A DNA stretch of 44,645 nucleotides from a virus. The notes beneath the pieces are model-generated. The model ran no database searches and was not told the origin of the DNA. It worked only from the letters and a program-made list of their open reading frames with translations. The position numbers and the translations under genes were made by a program. The stretch spans positions 1 through 44,645 of the IMG/VR virus record IMGVR_UViG_3300021440_000044; one strand, 5' to 3'. Shown here piece after piece: positions 22,843 to 31,857 of the stretch (position 1 is its first letter; every line of letters starts with the position of its first letter).

Positions 22843-23099
22843 AATTCCCGGGCGATTACTGTTGAACAAACCGGCACGGCCAACAACCACCATTGGCCCG
22901 TTGCCACGCACAAAGTTAGTGAAATAACGACGGAAACCCACCACGAACAACAGAATTTACAATTGAACAGTTGTCCGAAAAATTCGTTGGGCGCGTGGAT
23001 TTGCAACCATTCCATCCAATGCCATTTGACGGCAAGCCCCAACAGGAACGCGGCCGCCAAAGCAACGACCGCGACCCAACACACAAATTCAATTATCAT
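22836..23099 (-). CDS. Small membrane protein with CxxC motif (87 aa)
   Basis: Starts at ATG 23099, overlapping the HNH stop by 11 bases. Two to three hydrophobic helices around a NCKFCCSWW loop, which recalls DUF1360-type membrane proteins (CPxC-x-W). Lies between tail genes; role unknown. Confidence 0.65.
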   Translation of the reverse strand: MIIEFVCWVAVVALAAAFLLGLAVKWHWMEWLQIHAPNEFFGQLFNCKFCCSWWVSVVISLTLCVATGQWWLLAVPVCSTVIARELW

Positions 23100-23622
23100 A
23101 TTTCCAAATATAATTTCCGGCGGTTTTTCTCTTGCCACGACAACACGCGCCAATATCGCCTTTGTTTATTCCGGTTTCCCGGCTTGCTTCGTGTACGCCA
23201 TTATAACATTTGACTAAATCGCCATTTCGCGTATAACACAAAACACGTTTTGACAAAGGATTATTCCGGCCAAAACGTCCGCGCATCGAATTACCGTGCG
23301 CCAATCCTTTTGTCGTTATTGGATTCCTGTTGTTTTCGGAATATGTTACCCAACGCAAGTTTTCAACGGCGCAATTTTCGCGGTTACAATCCAAATGGTC
23401 CACGCACGGTTTATTTTCCGGATTCGGGATAAATGCCGTTGCAATTAGACGGTGCAACAAATAAAATTTGTGTCCGCCCTTTCCATCAAACAAAGAAACA
23501 ATTGGATAACCTTTGTTGGTTTTCCACGGTTTCAAGAATTTACCGGAAATCTTACTAAAAATTCGACCGTCCGAAAATACGGTGTAATTGGGATTGATTG
23601 CCAAAACTTTTTCCATAATCAT
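23089..23622 (-). CDS. HNH homing endonuclease with NUMOD-like domains (177 aa)
   Basis: The N-terminal INPNYTVFSDGRIFSK is a NUMOD4-like motif. The HNH_3 nuclease core is LLHRLIATAFIPNPENKP, then VDHLDCNRENCAVENLRW. The C-terminal KRVLCYTRNGDLVKCYNG, then ASRETGINKGDIGACCRGK is a NUMOD1/IENR1-type DNA-binding repeat. Its start overlaps the previous stop (ATGA) and its stop overlaps the next gene, so it entered the tail operon without breaking coupling. Freestanding; I see no intron around it. Confidence 0.92.
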   Translation of the reverse strand: MIMEKVLAINPNYTVFSDGRIFSKISGKFLKPWKTNKGYPIVSLFDGKGGHKFYLLHRLIATAFIPNPENKPCVDHLDCNRENCAVENLRWVTYSENNRNPITTKGLAHGNSMRGRFGRNNPLSKRVLCYTRNGDLVKCYNGVHEASRETGINKGDIGACCRGKRKTAGNYIWKYDN

Positions 23623-24209
23623 TCAAAACAAAGTTCATCAAATTCCAATATCCCATCAAATCGCATACCATAATACGGGTGCATCAAAAATTGATTGTCA
23701 ATTTCCGAAAGCGTATAACCACGGTAAATATTTTCGGCCCGTTCGTATATCCTGTTCAAGATGATACGCCCGCCGGTCAAATGCCAACCGGCCCGGCCGT
23801 TCAACACGCGCAAGATTTGGGCTTTGATGTATTCGGTATTCCTGTTGGCCGGTTCGTCGTAAACCCGCGTCAAGTCGAACCAAACAATAAGGCCGAACGG
23901 GGCTTTGATTTGCCGCGCCCACGGTCCGGCGTCAATGGTTTGCGGGTCCTCAATTTCGAAAAATGCGAAATTGCCAATCTTGGAATCCGGGGACGTTTCG
24001 ATGTAATCGTTTTCGCCGTGTCCGTTCCATCCGCCACAATACACGTTGGGCGTAATTATCTTTTTGCCGTTCATCATCTTTGTAAGACGTTGGGACCGGC
24101 CAAAGGCCACGTCCAACCACGACAAATTGTTAACCAATCCGGTTTGTATTTCCCCAATTACCCGGTCCAACATAACCGGGTTTTTGATTACGGGTGCATT
24201 GTTAGACAT
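23619..24209 (-). CDS. Tail completion / terminator-like protein (196 aa)
   Basis: ATG-started, overlapping the 170-aa gene upstream by eight bases. A mixed alpha/beta protein with FGLIVWFDLTRVYDE and a C-terminal LMHPYYGMRFDGILEF, as in minor tail-completion proteins of Bacteroidales phages. Assigned mainly by position between head-tail connector and tail genes. Confidence 0.62.
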   Translation of the reverse strand: MSNNAPVIKNPVMLDRVIGEIQTGLVNNLSWLDVAFGRSQRLTKMMNGKKIITPNVYCGGWNGHGENDYIETSPDSKIGNFAFFEIEDPQTIDAGPWARQIKAPFGLIVWFDLTRVYDEPANRNTEYIKAQILRVLNGRAGWHLTGGRIILNRIYERAENIYRGYTLSEIDNQFLMHPYYGMRFDGILEFDELCFE

Positions 24210-24714
24210 AAAGACGTTGTTTTAATTGTTGCATCAATTCGGCGTATGCGCCGCGTTGGACAAATACGACCATCCAATTTTCCATCATCAAACCGAATGT
24301 CGTAATTCCGTATTTCGCCATAATACCGGCCGAATACGGCGTTGTCGGGACGATTCCCACGGTATCGGCGGCAAACTGTACGCCCAATTCGTCGTGGAAC
24401 CGGCCGTTGATGTACAGGTTTGGCGCATCCGGGTTCCTGTTTGCTTTGTATGGGTAATTGATACCGTCTTTTTTCCAAGCCGCGTACCGGCCCGCCGATT
24501 CGACCGAATGAAAAAACCCGGATGGTTTCAAATCTTCCGAATAATACGGCCGTATATCTTGGCCGTTGGCCGCCAACCCTTGGAACAATTGCATTTTTTG
24601 CAAATCCAAAATGTCGTCGGGATGTTGGACAATGACGTTACGGACCAATTCGCCGGTTTCCATACCGTCGTTTACCGATTGAACGCGGGTGAGCAAGTCG
24701 TTTAATATTCCCAT
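24202..24714 (-). CDS. Head-tail connector / minor structural protein (170 aa)
   Basis: An ATG-started gene following a gene-free gap. Helical N-terminus (ILNDLLTRVQSVNDGMETG), then a beta-rich region and VVFVQRGAYAELMQQLKQ. Position after the 452-aa structural protein and before tail-completion fits an HK97 gp10-like connector component. Low sequence support. Confidence 0.58.
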   Translation of the reverse strand: MGILNDLLTRVQSVNDGMETGELVRNVIVQHPDDILDLQKMQLFQGLAANGQDIRPYYSEDLKPSGFFHSVESAGRYAAWKKDGINYPYKANRNPDAPNLYINGRFHDELGVQFAADTVGIVPTTPYSAGIMAKYGITTFGLMMENWMVVFVQRGAYAELMQQLKQRLYV

Positions 24715-24720
24715 ATCCCT

Positions 24721-24795
24721 GTTTTGGCCATTTTCGGGCGTTTTCCGGGCCTTTCGTCAAAAAGACGGGTAATTTATCATCTTTCCGGCGAAAGC
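24721..24795. promoter_or_regulatory. Phased A-tract region and repeated TCATCTTT element
   Basis: On the minus strand GGAAAACGCC-CGAAAATGGCC-AAAAC places A4 tracts every 10 bases (24722-24750). It is joined to GGGTAATTTATCATCTTT (about 24766-24783, plus strand), which recurs at 31914 and 38996. Candidate regulatory site between structural genes. Confidence 0.45.
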
Positions 24796-24824
24796 CCGTT
24801 ATACGCCATTTCTTGGAAAATTAA

Positions 24825-26183
24825 CTATACCGTGCGATATTTCACGCCGTGGTTGTTGCATTGCAAACAAATGCGGTCCAATCCCCGCGTGTCAAGTTCC
24901 AAAGCCCGGTACGCCTGTTTCAGTTCGTACCCAAGCCCGGACGCCCGGCCCGTGGGTGCGCCGTCAAGTTCATACAACAGTTCGTCGCGCGTGACGTTTA
25001 CTTGGTTGCGGTTAACCCGAACATCCGGATTCATTGCGATTGTGCGCAACACGTTTGCCGCGACCTGTTTTTGGATTACCGTTGCGAATATGGCCCGTTG
25101 GGAAATGATGAAATCGGAAATGTCGCAACCCACGGATATTTCGACGTTCATTCCGTAATTCATCGTGTTCGTGTAACCGATTTGTCCAATATCGAACATT
25201 TCCGGGTATTCTTCGAAATCCAACGGTGCGTGAATCCCGAACGGGGAAACCTGTAAATACTTGGTCATTTGCCGCCAAGATTCAATCGAACCGCCAAGGC
25301 ACGTTTGGCACGGTTCAACGGACCAATCCTTGGAAACGTTCAACGCCCTCATACCGGCGGGCAATTCGTTTTGGTTGTAGCAAAGGAACCACGCGCCGCC
25401 CGCATCGTTGCCGTTACCATCGCCGCCGGGAATATACGGTAAATATATGGGTTCGGTCGGGTTAAACCATTGGAACCCGCCGTGGGTGTTGGTAAAGGCC
25501 AAGTCAATAACACGCATCGGCGCAATTTGGGACGAATGGAACAGGTACAACCGAACCGTTCCGGTCGCGCCGACCATTTGCAACCCGATTCGTTCGATTT
25601 TGGTTGTTACGCCCATCGCCCGAACCGGCACGATTTCGAAACCGACAATCTTTCCGGTCGGGTCTATTGTCGCGGCCAACCGGGCGGCCCCGTCGAAGAA
25701 TGTACGACGTTCCAACAAATTCTTGGTTTCCTGTTGCAATTGCTTTTCTTGGATGAAATTTTGGACGGCCGTATTGATTCCGTTAATAGTCAAGTTCCGC
25801 ACAAAGTCCGAAACCATATCATATTTTACCCACGCGCCCGCCAATTCCGAACCAAAGTCGTTGTTAAAGTCTTGGTTGAAATCGGTTGCGGCCGGGACGA
25901 TTCCGGTATTGTCATAATTGGCAATCCAAACAATCCCGTCGTGGCGTACCTTAAACCCGCGTTTGTACGTCATTAGTTGATTCCACGCGGGATAACTGTA
26001 CAAATAATCGTCCGGCATAATCGCCCGGACGTTCGCCAACGTGCAAAGCGGGTGCGCACCTTGGAACGTCAAGCCGCTTTCCGATTGGGTTAACGCATCG
26101 TCAATTTGATTTTCCGGGTTGTAATCCTGTTGCCAACCAACGACGGGCAACAATGCGTTTTGAATGTCTTGCAATCGTATCAT
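24825..26183 (-). CDS. Virion structural protein (452 aa)
   Basis: Lies directly downstream of the major capsid gene. Contains FNQDFNNDFGSE near residue 103, shared in style with the baseplate protein at 14973, plus several Cys near CQTCLGG and GCDISDF. Typical of Bacteroidales phages in this position but without an assigned function; a head-completion, adaptor or neck role is likely. Confidence 0.65.
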   Translation of the reverse strand: MIRLQDIQNALLPVVGWQQDYNPENQIDDALTQSESGLTFQGAHPLCTLANVRAIMPDDYLYSYPAWNQLMTYKRGFKVRHDGIVWIANYDNTGIVPAATDFNQDFNNDFGSELAGAWVKYDMVSDFVRNLTINGINTAVQNFIQEKQLQQETKNLLERRTFFDGAARLAATIDPTGKIVGFEIVPVRAMGVTTKIERIGLQMVGATGTVRLYLFHSSQIAPMRVIDLAFTNTHGGFQWFNPTEPIYLPYIPGGDGNGNDAGGAWFLCYNQNELPAGMRALNVSKDWSVEPCQTCLGGSIESWRQMTKYLQVSPFGIHAPLDFEEYPEMFDIGQIGYTNTMNYGMNVEISVGCDISDFIISQRAIFATVIQKQVAANVLRTIAMNPDVRVNRNQVNVTRDELLYELDGAPTGRASGLGYELKQAYRALELDTRGLDRICLQCNNHGVKYRTV

Positions 26184-26244
26184 AAAAGTTCGATTTTCTT
26201 TACAGGTTTTCCGGACGTGTCAAAATCCTTTACAAATGGAAAAC

Positions 26245-26272
26245 GGGGACGGGGTTTGTTATGCCCGTCCCC
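26245..26272 (-). terminator. Strong hairpin after the major capsid gene
   Basis: A perfect nine-base stem GGGGACGGG/CCCGTCCCC with a ten-base loop, then GTTTTCC on the minus strand. It lies about 27 bases beyond the capsid stop. It could partly terminate or protect the capsid message from 3' decay, giving excess capsid over downstream genes. Confidence 0.65.
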
Positions 26273-26298
26273 GCGAAATAATGGTTTAGGATGTGCCG

Positions 26299-27414
26299 TT
26301 ACGAAATGGCCTTGGTGTTAACCGGGTTATCTTCGCCGTTCACGACCTCAACGGGCGTTGCGAACGGATTGGCGTTGCCCGGGCTTGCGACCTCAACTTT
26401 GATAATCGGGTTGGCGACGGTTTCGGGCGCGGAATTGTACGCAACCAAAAACGCGATGTCAACGGAAAAACCAAAGTATTCTTTGACGTTGCAAACCATA
26501 TCGGCGGACGCGGCCCCGGCAATTTGGGATTGGTCGCCGACGGCGGTGTAATAGTGGGAACCAACGGGCAAATCAATGTACGGCAAGCGCACAACGTCCC
26601 ATTCGTGGAAATTGGCGCGGGTGCGGCTCAACGCTTCGCGGTCCACGCGGGTAAGGACGCCCACGTTACCATCGGCCACAATGTAACCGGTTGCGAACAC
26701 GCCGGAACCGTTCACAATGTTGTTGGTATAGTGGAATACCTTGTTGTCGTATTCCAACCGCTTGTTGACGTCGTTATAAATGTCGTGTTCGGCCATCTTG
26801 CGCACAAGAGAATCGAACCCGGCCCCGCCAATGACGTGCAACATTTCCGGATATGCGTTGGCCCGCATCATCGCGTTCATATCGGCCAAAAATTCCATAC
26901 GGGCGTTCCAAGGAATTTGGACGGAATTGGACGTGACGGTGTAATACAACGCATCCTTGAACACTTGGGTTTTGTTCGCTTCAAGGGCGGCAATTGCTTG
27001 GACGTCCATTGCGGTTGCAAGGGCGCGGCAAACCTTTTCCATCTTGCGGGCAAAGTCGTGTTCGTAGGAAATTTCGTTGTTCCTGTACAGTTGGGGAACC
27101 ATCGTGAAGCCGACGGCCAACGTTACCCAATTCACGGTGTACAACGCGGACGTGTTTTCGTCGTCGGCAATGACGCACGAACGGACGTTGGAAACAGTCA
27201 CGTCGCCATCGTAATTGATAACGGGAATTTGCACGGTGTTGCCGATGGATTCAAAGGCACGGTCGCGCAAGTTGGGGTTGATAATGGAATTTGCGGCGTT
27301 GGTTTGCTCAATGAAGAAATCCAATGCGCCGTATTCCAACGGGCGGGCCATATTCCGGTCAAATTCGGGGTTTTCGACACGCCAATTTTGCAAACGGGTT
27401 GCTACAAGTGACAT
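26299..27414 (-). CDS. Major capsid protein (371 aa)
   Basis: Size, place between the scaffold-like gene and connector genes, and an alternating fold with an N-terminal arm followed by an E-loop-like region support an HK97-fold major capsid protein. Segments such as NTVQIPVINYDGDVTVS, AMDVQAIAALEANKT, and EMLHVIGGAGFDSLVRKM are like capsids of Bacteroidales siphoviruses. A large plus-strand frame on the same bases is a codon-bias shadow. The gene is flanked by hairpins, consistent with high expression. Confidence 0.85.
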   Translation of the reverse strand: MSLVATRLQNWRVENPEFDRNMARPLEYGALDFFIEQTNAANSIINPNLRDRAFESIGNTVQIPVINYDGDVTVSNVRSCVIADDENTSALYTVNWVTLAVGFTMVPQLYRNNEISYEHDFARKMEKVCRALATAMDVQAIAALEANKTQVFKDALYYTVTSNSVQIPWNARMEFLADMNAMMRANAYPEMLHVIGGAGFDSLVRKMAEHDIYNDVNKRLEYDNKVFHYTNNIVNGSGVFATGYIVADGNVGVLTRVDREALSRTRANFHEWDVVRLPYIDLPVGSHYYTAVGDQSQIAGAASADMVCNVKEYFGFSVDIAFLVAYNSAPETVANPIIKVEVASPGNANPFATPVEVVNGEDNPVNTKAIS

Positions 27415-27477
27415 AATTGTTTTGTGTTAAATTGTTAATGTTTGCCGGATTGACCCTTTACCCGGTTGTTACTGTTC

Positions 27478-28434
27478 TTATTGGATGGGTAACGCCTTGA
27501 TTGCGTCGCGGTTGTCTTTCCACGCTTGCGCCATCGCATCCGTAAATTCTTTGGAACCGTTGATTTTCCCTTGCGCCATCAATTGTTTTGCAATGATTTC
27601 GTGGGCTTCGTTTTGGGTACGCGCCCCGGAAATATCAACCGTTCCGCCGTTGCCGCCTTGGCCGCCGGTATGGCCGCCCGTGGAACCGGCCCCGGTCTGT
27701 TTGCGCCCGGTTTCCAACACGCCCATCGCGGAAAGTTCCTTGGCCACAAGTTCGGCGGCCGTGAATGGACGCAAATTGTTTTCCGGGTTGCGCTTGACCG
27801 CGCCGTTTTCCATAAATGCCAAAGTCTTGCCGCCGTTCCCGTCATCAATGTATTCCGGGTTCATCGCCTTAACCTTGGCAATCGCCTGTTCCGTCAAAAC
27901 GGACGTCACGGACGCGGGCAAATCGGCCTTAAATTTCAATCCGGCGGTCGCCTTGGCAAATTCGCCGTCAATCTTCATTCCGAACAACGCTTTTTCGTGT
28001 TCCGATTGTGCGTTGTCGTACTTGTTTTTAAGGTCGGTAAATTCCTTGGTTACGTTGGCCAAATCCGCCTTGGCTTGGTCCAATTGGCGTTTGGTTTCCG
28101 CATCCCCGCCGCCCTTTGCAATTACGGATTCCAAACGGGTTTTCTCTTTTTCCAATTCGGAAACCTTGGTTTGCAATTCGGCGGCGTTACCCGCTTGGCC
28201 TTTGATTTCGCCAATAACACGTTTGGCGTAATCGTAGGTCTTTTCGGCCCCATTCTTGGCGATTCCGGACGCCGCCAAAATGTCAGCATCCAATCCGCCG
28301 TAAATTTCGCCGGTCTTTTGACCGATAACCGCCGTTTCGTCGTTCTTCGACATTTCGACGATTGCCGATTTCTGTTCGTCCGTCAATCCGGCGGTCGCGC
28401 CGTTGGCGTTCAATAATTCGGTTGTTAGTGCCAT
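27478..28434 (-). CDS. Scaffold-like protein (318 aa)
   Basis: Directly upstream of the capsid gene. The centre (residues about 75-150) is a long charged coiled coil; the C-terminal third has a Gly/Thr-rich linker (GSTGGHTGGQGGNGGTV) and a helical tail. This is the layout of phage scaffolds that fill procapsids. No protease motif seen. Ends MAQAWKDNRDAIKALPIQ. Confidence 0.78.
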   Translation of the reverse strand: MALTTELLNANGATAGLTDEQKSAIVEMSKNDETAVIGQKTGEIYGGLDADILAASGIAKNGAEKTYDYAKRVIGEIKGQAGNAAELQTKVSELEKEKTRLESVIAKGGGDAETKRQLDQAKADLANVTKEFTDLKNKYDNAQSEHEKALFGMKIDGEFAKATAGLKFKADLPASVTSVLTEQAIAKVKAMNPEYIDDGNGGKTLAFMENGAVKRNPENNLRPFTAAELVAKELSAMGVLETGRKQTGAGSTGGHTGGQGGNGGTVDISGARTQNEAHEIIAKQLMAQGKINGSKEFTDAMAQAWKDNRDAIKALPIQ

Positions 28435-28491
28435 AATTCTTTCCCTTTGAATTTTTGGTAATGTCTTGTTACGGTATCGCCCAACCGGCCG

Positions 28492-28749
28492 TTACGCTTC
28501 GATGGTTTCGGTTGCGGTCACGCTTTGAAGCGATGCGCCGCCAAAAACGAACGTGTACGTGCGGGTCGTGCTTACATCCGCATACGACGCGGAAATACAC
28601 TTGGAAACCCCGGCGGCGGAACGTTGCACGACGTCAAGGATGGTTCCGGCCTTGAACGCTTCGACCAACTTGGCCTTTTGGTCTGCCGTAAAGGTCCCCA
28701 ACGCGGAAACCTCAATAAACAAATTGTCCTGTTGTGCGATTTGTGCCAT
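28492..28749 (-). CDS. Small structural protein (85 aa)
   Basis: ATG-started. N-terminal helix then TILDVVQRSAAGVSKCIS and a C-terminal strand pattern (TRTYTFVFGGASLQSV). Sits between the 149-aa protein and scaffold. May be a head decoration or connector component; no family recognised. Confidence 0.65.
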   Translation of the reverse strand: MAQIAQQDNLFIEVSALGTFTADQKAKLVEAFKAGTILDVVQRSAAGVSKCISASYADVSTTRTYTFVFGGASLQSVTATETIEA

Positions 28750-28769
28750 AACGGTAAAATGTTAAAATG

Positions 28770-29219
28770 TTATTCTTTGGTTTCTTTGGCGGGACGTCCC
28801 GGTTTCTTGGCCGGTTCCTGTTGGGCGTCAGCGTCGGCATTTTCCTTGGCCGCAAGGGCCTTGGCAACGGCGGCGGCAACGGCCGCATCAAAACGTTCTT
28901 GTTCGGCCTTGGCCTTTGCTTCCGCATCCGCTTTCGCTTTGGCGGCCGCCTTGGCCTGTTGTTCCTTAATCCACACGTTCGGGTCGTGCAAAATGGTTAC
29001 GGTGTAACCCTGTTTGCGCAAGGAATCCGCAACGTGGGCTTCAAAAATCTTTTTGCCAAACTTTTGCACACGGGGTTTCGAAAGTCTGTTGCCGGTTTTG
29101 GAATCGAATTGCCGAACCTCAATTACGGCGTGGTAGTCCTTTTCTTCGCCCTTTGGAACAATGTAGTTGTCCGGGGTCAATTTCTCAATCGGGGTGTCGC
29201 GCCCGTCTTTTGTAATCAT
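28770..29219 (-). CDS. Hypothetical head-region protein with Ala/Lys-rich tail (149 aa)
   Basis: A compact N-terminal domain (residues 1-85, beta-rich with KKIFEAHVADSLRKQGYTV) is followed by a long Ala/Lys/Glu helix and a KKPGRPAKE AT-hook-like end. Small phage head proteins of this kind often follow the portal. Function not known. Confidence 0.68.
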   Translation of the reverse strand: MITKDGRDTPIEKLTPDNYIVPKGEEKDYHAVIEVRQFDSKTGNRLSKPRVQKFGKKIFEAHVADSLRKQGYTVTILHDPNVWIKEQQAKAAAKAKADAEAKAKAEQERFDAAVAAAVAKALAAKENADADAQQEPAKKPGRPAKETKE

Positions 29220-29242
29220 CGCTTTACACGGTTTTTTATTGG

Positions 29243-30982
29243 TTAAACTTGGTCGGCCGGTTTCTGTTCGTCGGCATATCGCCGTAATTCGGCCGTTATC
29301 TTTTCAATCTTGCGTTGGTACGGTATTTCCGAACCGAAATCCAAAATGTTGGTGTTTTCACGTTCGAACCGGCGTACAAAATTAGGAAAGTTCAATTTAA
29401 TACGCAAATCCGTTTCGGAAACCAACCTTTTGTCGAACAGTTCGGAAACCTCAACGCGTGACAAATGGCGGAACGGTTCAAGTTCGGCCAATATCAACAT
29501 ACGGCGTAATTGCGTCGGGTCGTTACGGTATTCGGTTTCCAAGATTTGGTTTTGCATCATATCCAATTCGGATTCCGACGCGCCCGCATCCTTGGCGGCC
29601 TTATACCGTTTACGCAATTCATCCGGGGAATACAAGTAAAATTCCGTTCCGTAATTGATTTTCGCCGAAATGAAATACCGTCCATAACGCAACCGGCAAA
29701 CGGTTTCGTCAACCCATTGTTGGGCGGCTTCGAAACCCTTTTTTACCCGGTTCAAAACGGTTGTAACGTTTTCGAAATTCGCTTGTACCTGTTGTTCGTT
29801 GAACGCATCGCGGTTCGTAATGATTTCTTCTTGACCAACGACGGCCGTAATGATTTCTTCGCGCAACCGCTTTTGTTCCTCAACGTTGTAATCAAGGGCG
29901 TTTCGGTCCACGTTCAAGATTTGCACGGGGTTACGCAAATCGGGTTGGTTTTCGTCCGGGTTCGGTACGGGGATTTCCACGAACGAACCGGCCCCGATTA
30001 TACGTTTGTTTCCGCATTTCGGGCAACGCAACAGTAATCCGGCCATATCTAACCGGTAACGGCCTTGTTTGTCGCGCAAAAACCCGCCGTCGCAATAATC
30101 CCCGTTTTCCGCGTTCGTGAAATCGCAACTTTGTTCGTACCCGGACAAAATGGGATATGCGCCCATAAGGTCCAATTGGCGTTTGGAAATGTGGAAAAAT
30201 TCGAACCAATCCAAACTTTCCAATTCGGCGGACAACGGGGACGCCTTTACGTCCGGTTCATCCAACGAAATGGGTTCATTCCAAAAGAACCGGGCCGGGC
30301 AATAACCCAAATCGTGGGTCGCTTCAACTTTCGGCATACCGACCAATTGTCCCGTGTGCTTCCGGTCGTCCCAAACGCGGTACGTTTCATCGTCCAACAC
30401 AACGATTTCGTCACGGCGACGGAACACGATAAAATCCATTTGGCCCGTTGTCGGGTCGGCCTTATACGTAATTACGTCGTCAATCGGCAACCAATAAAAA
30501 TACGGTTCGGGTAATTCTGTTGTCTGTTCCCGGGCGACGTCAACGACCAAAACGGAATTGATTTCGGATTTGAAAAATTCCCATCCCTTGGTCGCCCATA
30601 CGTCGGGTTCGTTCAACTTGGTTTGCCTGTATTGTTCCCAATCGTCGCGTTGGGCGGTGTTTGCGAATTGATAATTGAACGCCGGGTTGCGCCCGTCGAA
30701 AATGCGGCTTAATTTGTCAAAGCAAATTTCCGTTATTTCATTGGTTTTAATGGGATAACGGAAAAGTGCTTTGAACAAAACAAACTTATCGTGCGGCAAG
30801 ATATTTTCCGCCATCGCAAGGAATTGCGTCAACGGAATGGAAATGTACGGCGAATTGAAAGACGTAACCCGCTTTACCGTGTGAAATTTGATGCGCATTT
30901 GGTGCAATTTCGCACGGGAAAGAACGGCGGAACGCTTATTTTCCGCTATTTCCTTTTTTATCTTGGCGACGTCGTAGCCCAT
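29243..30982 (-). CDS. Portal protein (579 aa)
   Basis: Right size and place for a portal, after terminase. The long helical C-terminal domain and the FRRRDEIVVLDDETYRVWDD wing region fit the fold. Unusually, residues about 280-330 carry cysteine pairs (SCDF, YCDGGF and CPKCGNK), a zinc-ribbon-like insertion that I know from portals of Bacteroidales phages. It forms the dodecameric DNA channel at the capsid vertex. Confidence 0.85.
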   Translation of the reverse strand: MGYDVAKIKKEIAENKRSAVLSRAKLHQMRIKFHTVKRVTSFNSPYISIPLTQFLAMAENILPHDKFVLFKALFRYPIKTNEITEICFDKLSRIFDGRNPAFNYQFANTAQRDDWEQYRQTKLNEPDVWATKGWEFFKSEINSVLVVDVAREQTTELPEPYFYWLPIDDVITYKADPTTGQMDFIVFRRRDEIVVLDDETYRVWDDRKHTGQLVGMPKVEATHDLGYCPARFFWNEPISLDEPDVKASPLSAELESLDWFEFFHISKRQLDLMGAYPILSGYEQSCDFTNAENGDYCDGGFLRDKQGRYRLDMAGLLLRCPKCGNKRIIGAGSFVEIPVPNPDENQPDLRNPVQILNVDRNALDYNVEEQKRLREEIITAVVGQEEIITNRDAFNEQQVQANFENVTTVLNRVKKGFEAAQQWVDETVCRLRYGRYFISAKINYGTEFYLYSPDELRKRYKAAKDAGASESELDMMQNQILETEYRNDPTQLRRMLILAELEPFRHLSRVEVSELFDKRLVSETDLRIKLNFPNFVRRFERENTNILDFGSEIPYQRKIEKITAELRRYADEQKPADQV

Positions 30983-31130
30983 AATCCACGTTAAATTCGA
31001 ATTTCGATTTTTCCGGCAATTGCCAACCGCCGTTGTTCGGCATCCTCAACAACCGTTCCGCGTGGGAAAATTCAAATTCCCGGGTAACGCCGTTGGCGAT
31101 TAACGTTACCGTGGTTGTCTTGGCGTTCAT
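30936..31130 (-). CDS. Small conserved phage protein (64 aa)
   Basis: ATG-started, overlapping the portal start by 47 bases. EFEFSHAERLLRMPNNGGW, then LPEKSKFEF is a short motif I recognise from small proteins beside portals of Bacteroidales phages. Function unknown; the conserved motif supports reality despite the overlap. Confidence 0.75.
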   Translation of the reverse strand: MNAKTTTVTLIANGVTREFEFSHAERLLRMPNNGGWQLPEKSKFEFNVDYGLRRRQDKKGNSGK

Positions 31131-31131
31131 A

Positions 31132-31797
31132 TTACGCAGATGCGGGGACCAAATCGGTCAACGGGTTAAAGTCCGTTGGCGCGACAATAACCAAATCGTC
31201 GGAATAATTGTCGGGATATTGCCAAGAAATGGCGTTGGAATCCTTGGCGTCGAAATTCCCGTGAATCTTGGAACCGATGAACAATGCACGAATGGGAATC
31301 GGCAAATAATTGACGGTCGGGGTGGTTCCGGGGATGGTTTCTTGCAAACACTCAATTTTCCCGTTTTCGTCAAACAGGAAAACGCCAAGATTTCCCGCGT
31401 TGGCTTCGCATTGCAATTCTTTCATCGTCTTAATGACGGATTGAGGGATTGAACGCAAGGAACCATCAAATTGAACAGGATTGCCGCCCAATACGGTGGG
31501 AATACCGCCTAAATCGTCGTTTCCGCCGGACGTCATACGGGCATCGCCGCCTGAATCAGCGGGTGCATTGATGTACGGGGATACCACAATTTTGCTCCCG
31601 TTGGCGGCGGCCAACAATGCTGTCCAAGACGCTTTCAACAGGATGGATGCGGCGGTGGTAAACTTGTTTACGGTTCCGTCGGCTTGACGCAAGCGTTGGA
31701 ACGCAACTTTTTGAATTTGGCCGAAATTTTCCGGGCAAGTGACGTTCGGAATGGTTTCAATTGCGGCGGCGGCCGGGCATTGACAAATTAGTGACAT
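31132..31797 (-). CDS. Virion structural protein, possible major tail or decoration protein (221 aa)
   Basis: Starts MSLICQCPAAAAIETIPNV. Ala/Gly/Thr-rich and strand-forming like tail-tube or capsid-decoration proteins. Its place between large terminase and portal is odd for a tail tube. TACATTTG at 31858-31865 about 60 bases upstream may be its own promoter. Confidence 0.6.
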   Translation of the reverse strand: MSLICQCPAAAAIETIPNVTCPENFGQIQKVAFQRLRQADGTVNKFTTAASILLKASWTALLAAANGSKIVVSPYINAPADSGGDARMTSGGNDDLGGIPTVLGGNPVQFDGSLRSIPQSVIKTMKELQCEANAGNLGVFLFDENGKIECLQETIPGTTPTVNYLPIPIRALFIGSKIHGNFDAKDSNAISWQYPDNYSDDLVIVAPTDFNPLTDLVPASA

Positions 31798-31857
31798 AAT
31801 GCAAAATGTTTAATTGTTTATGGATTGTTACGGCTTACCCTTGGCCGCTTTCGATTG

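Noticed and set aside
26293-27411. Long plus-strand ORF (372 aa) opposite the capsid gene
   Set aside because: It mirrors the capsid frame and has no coherent domain; the minus-strand protein is a clear capsid. Codon bias (TTG, CAA, CGN) creates open antisense frames.
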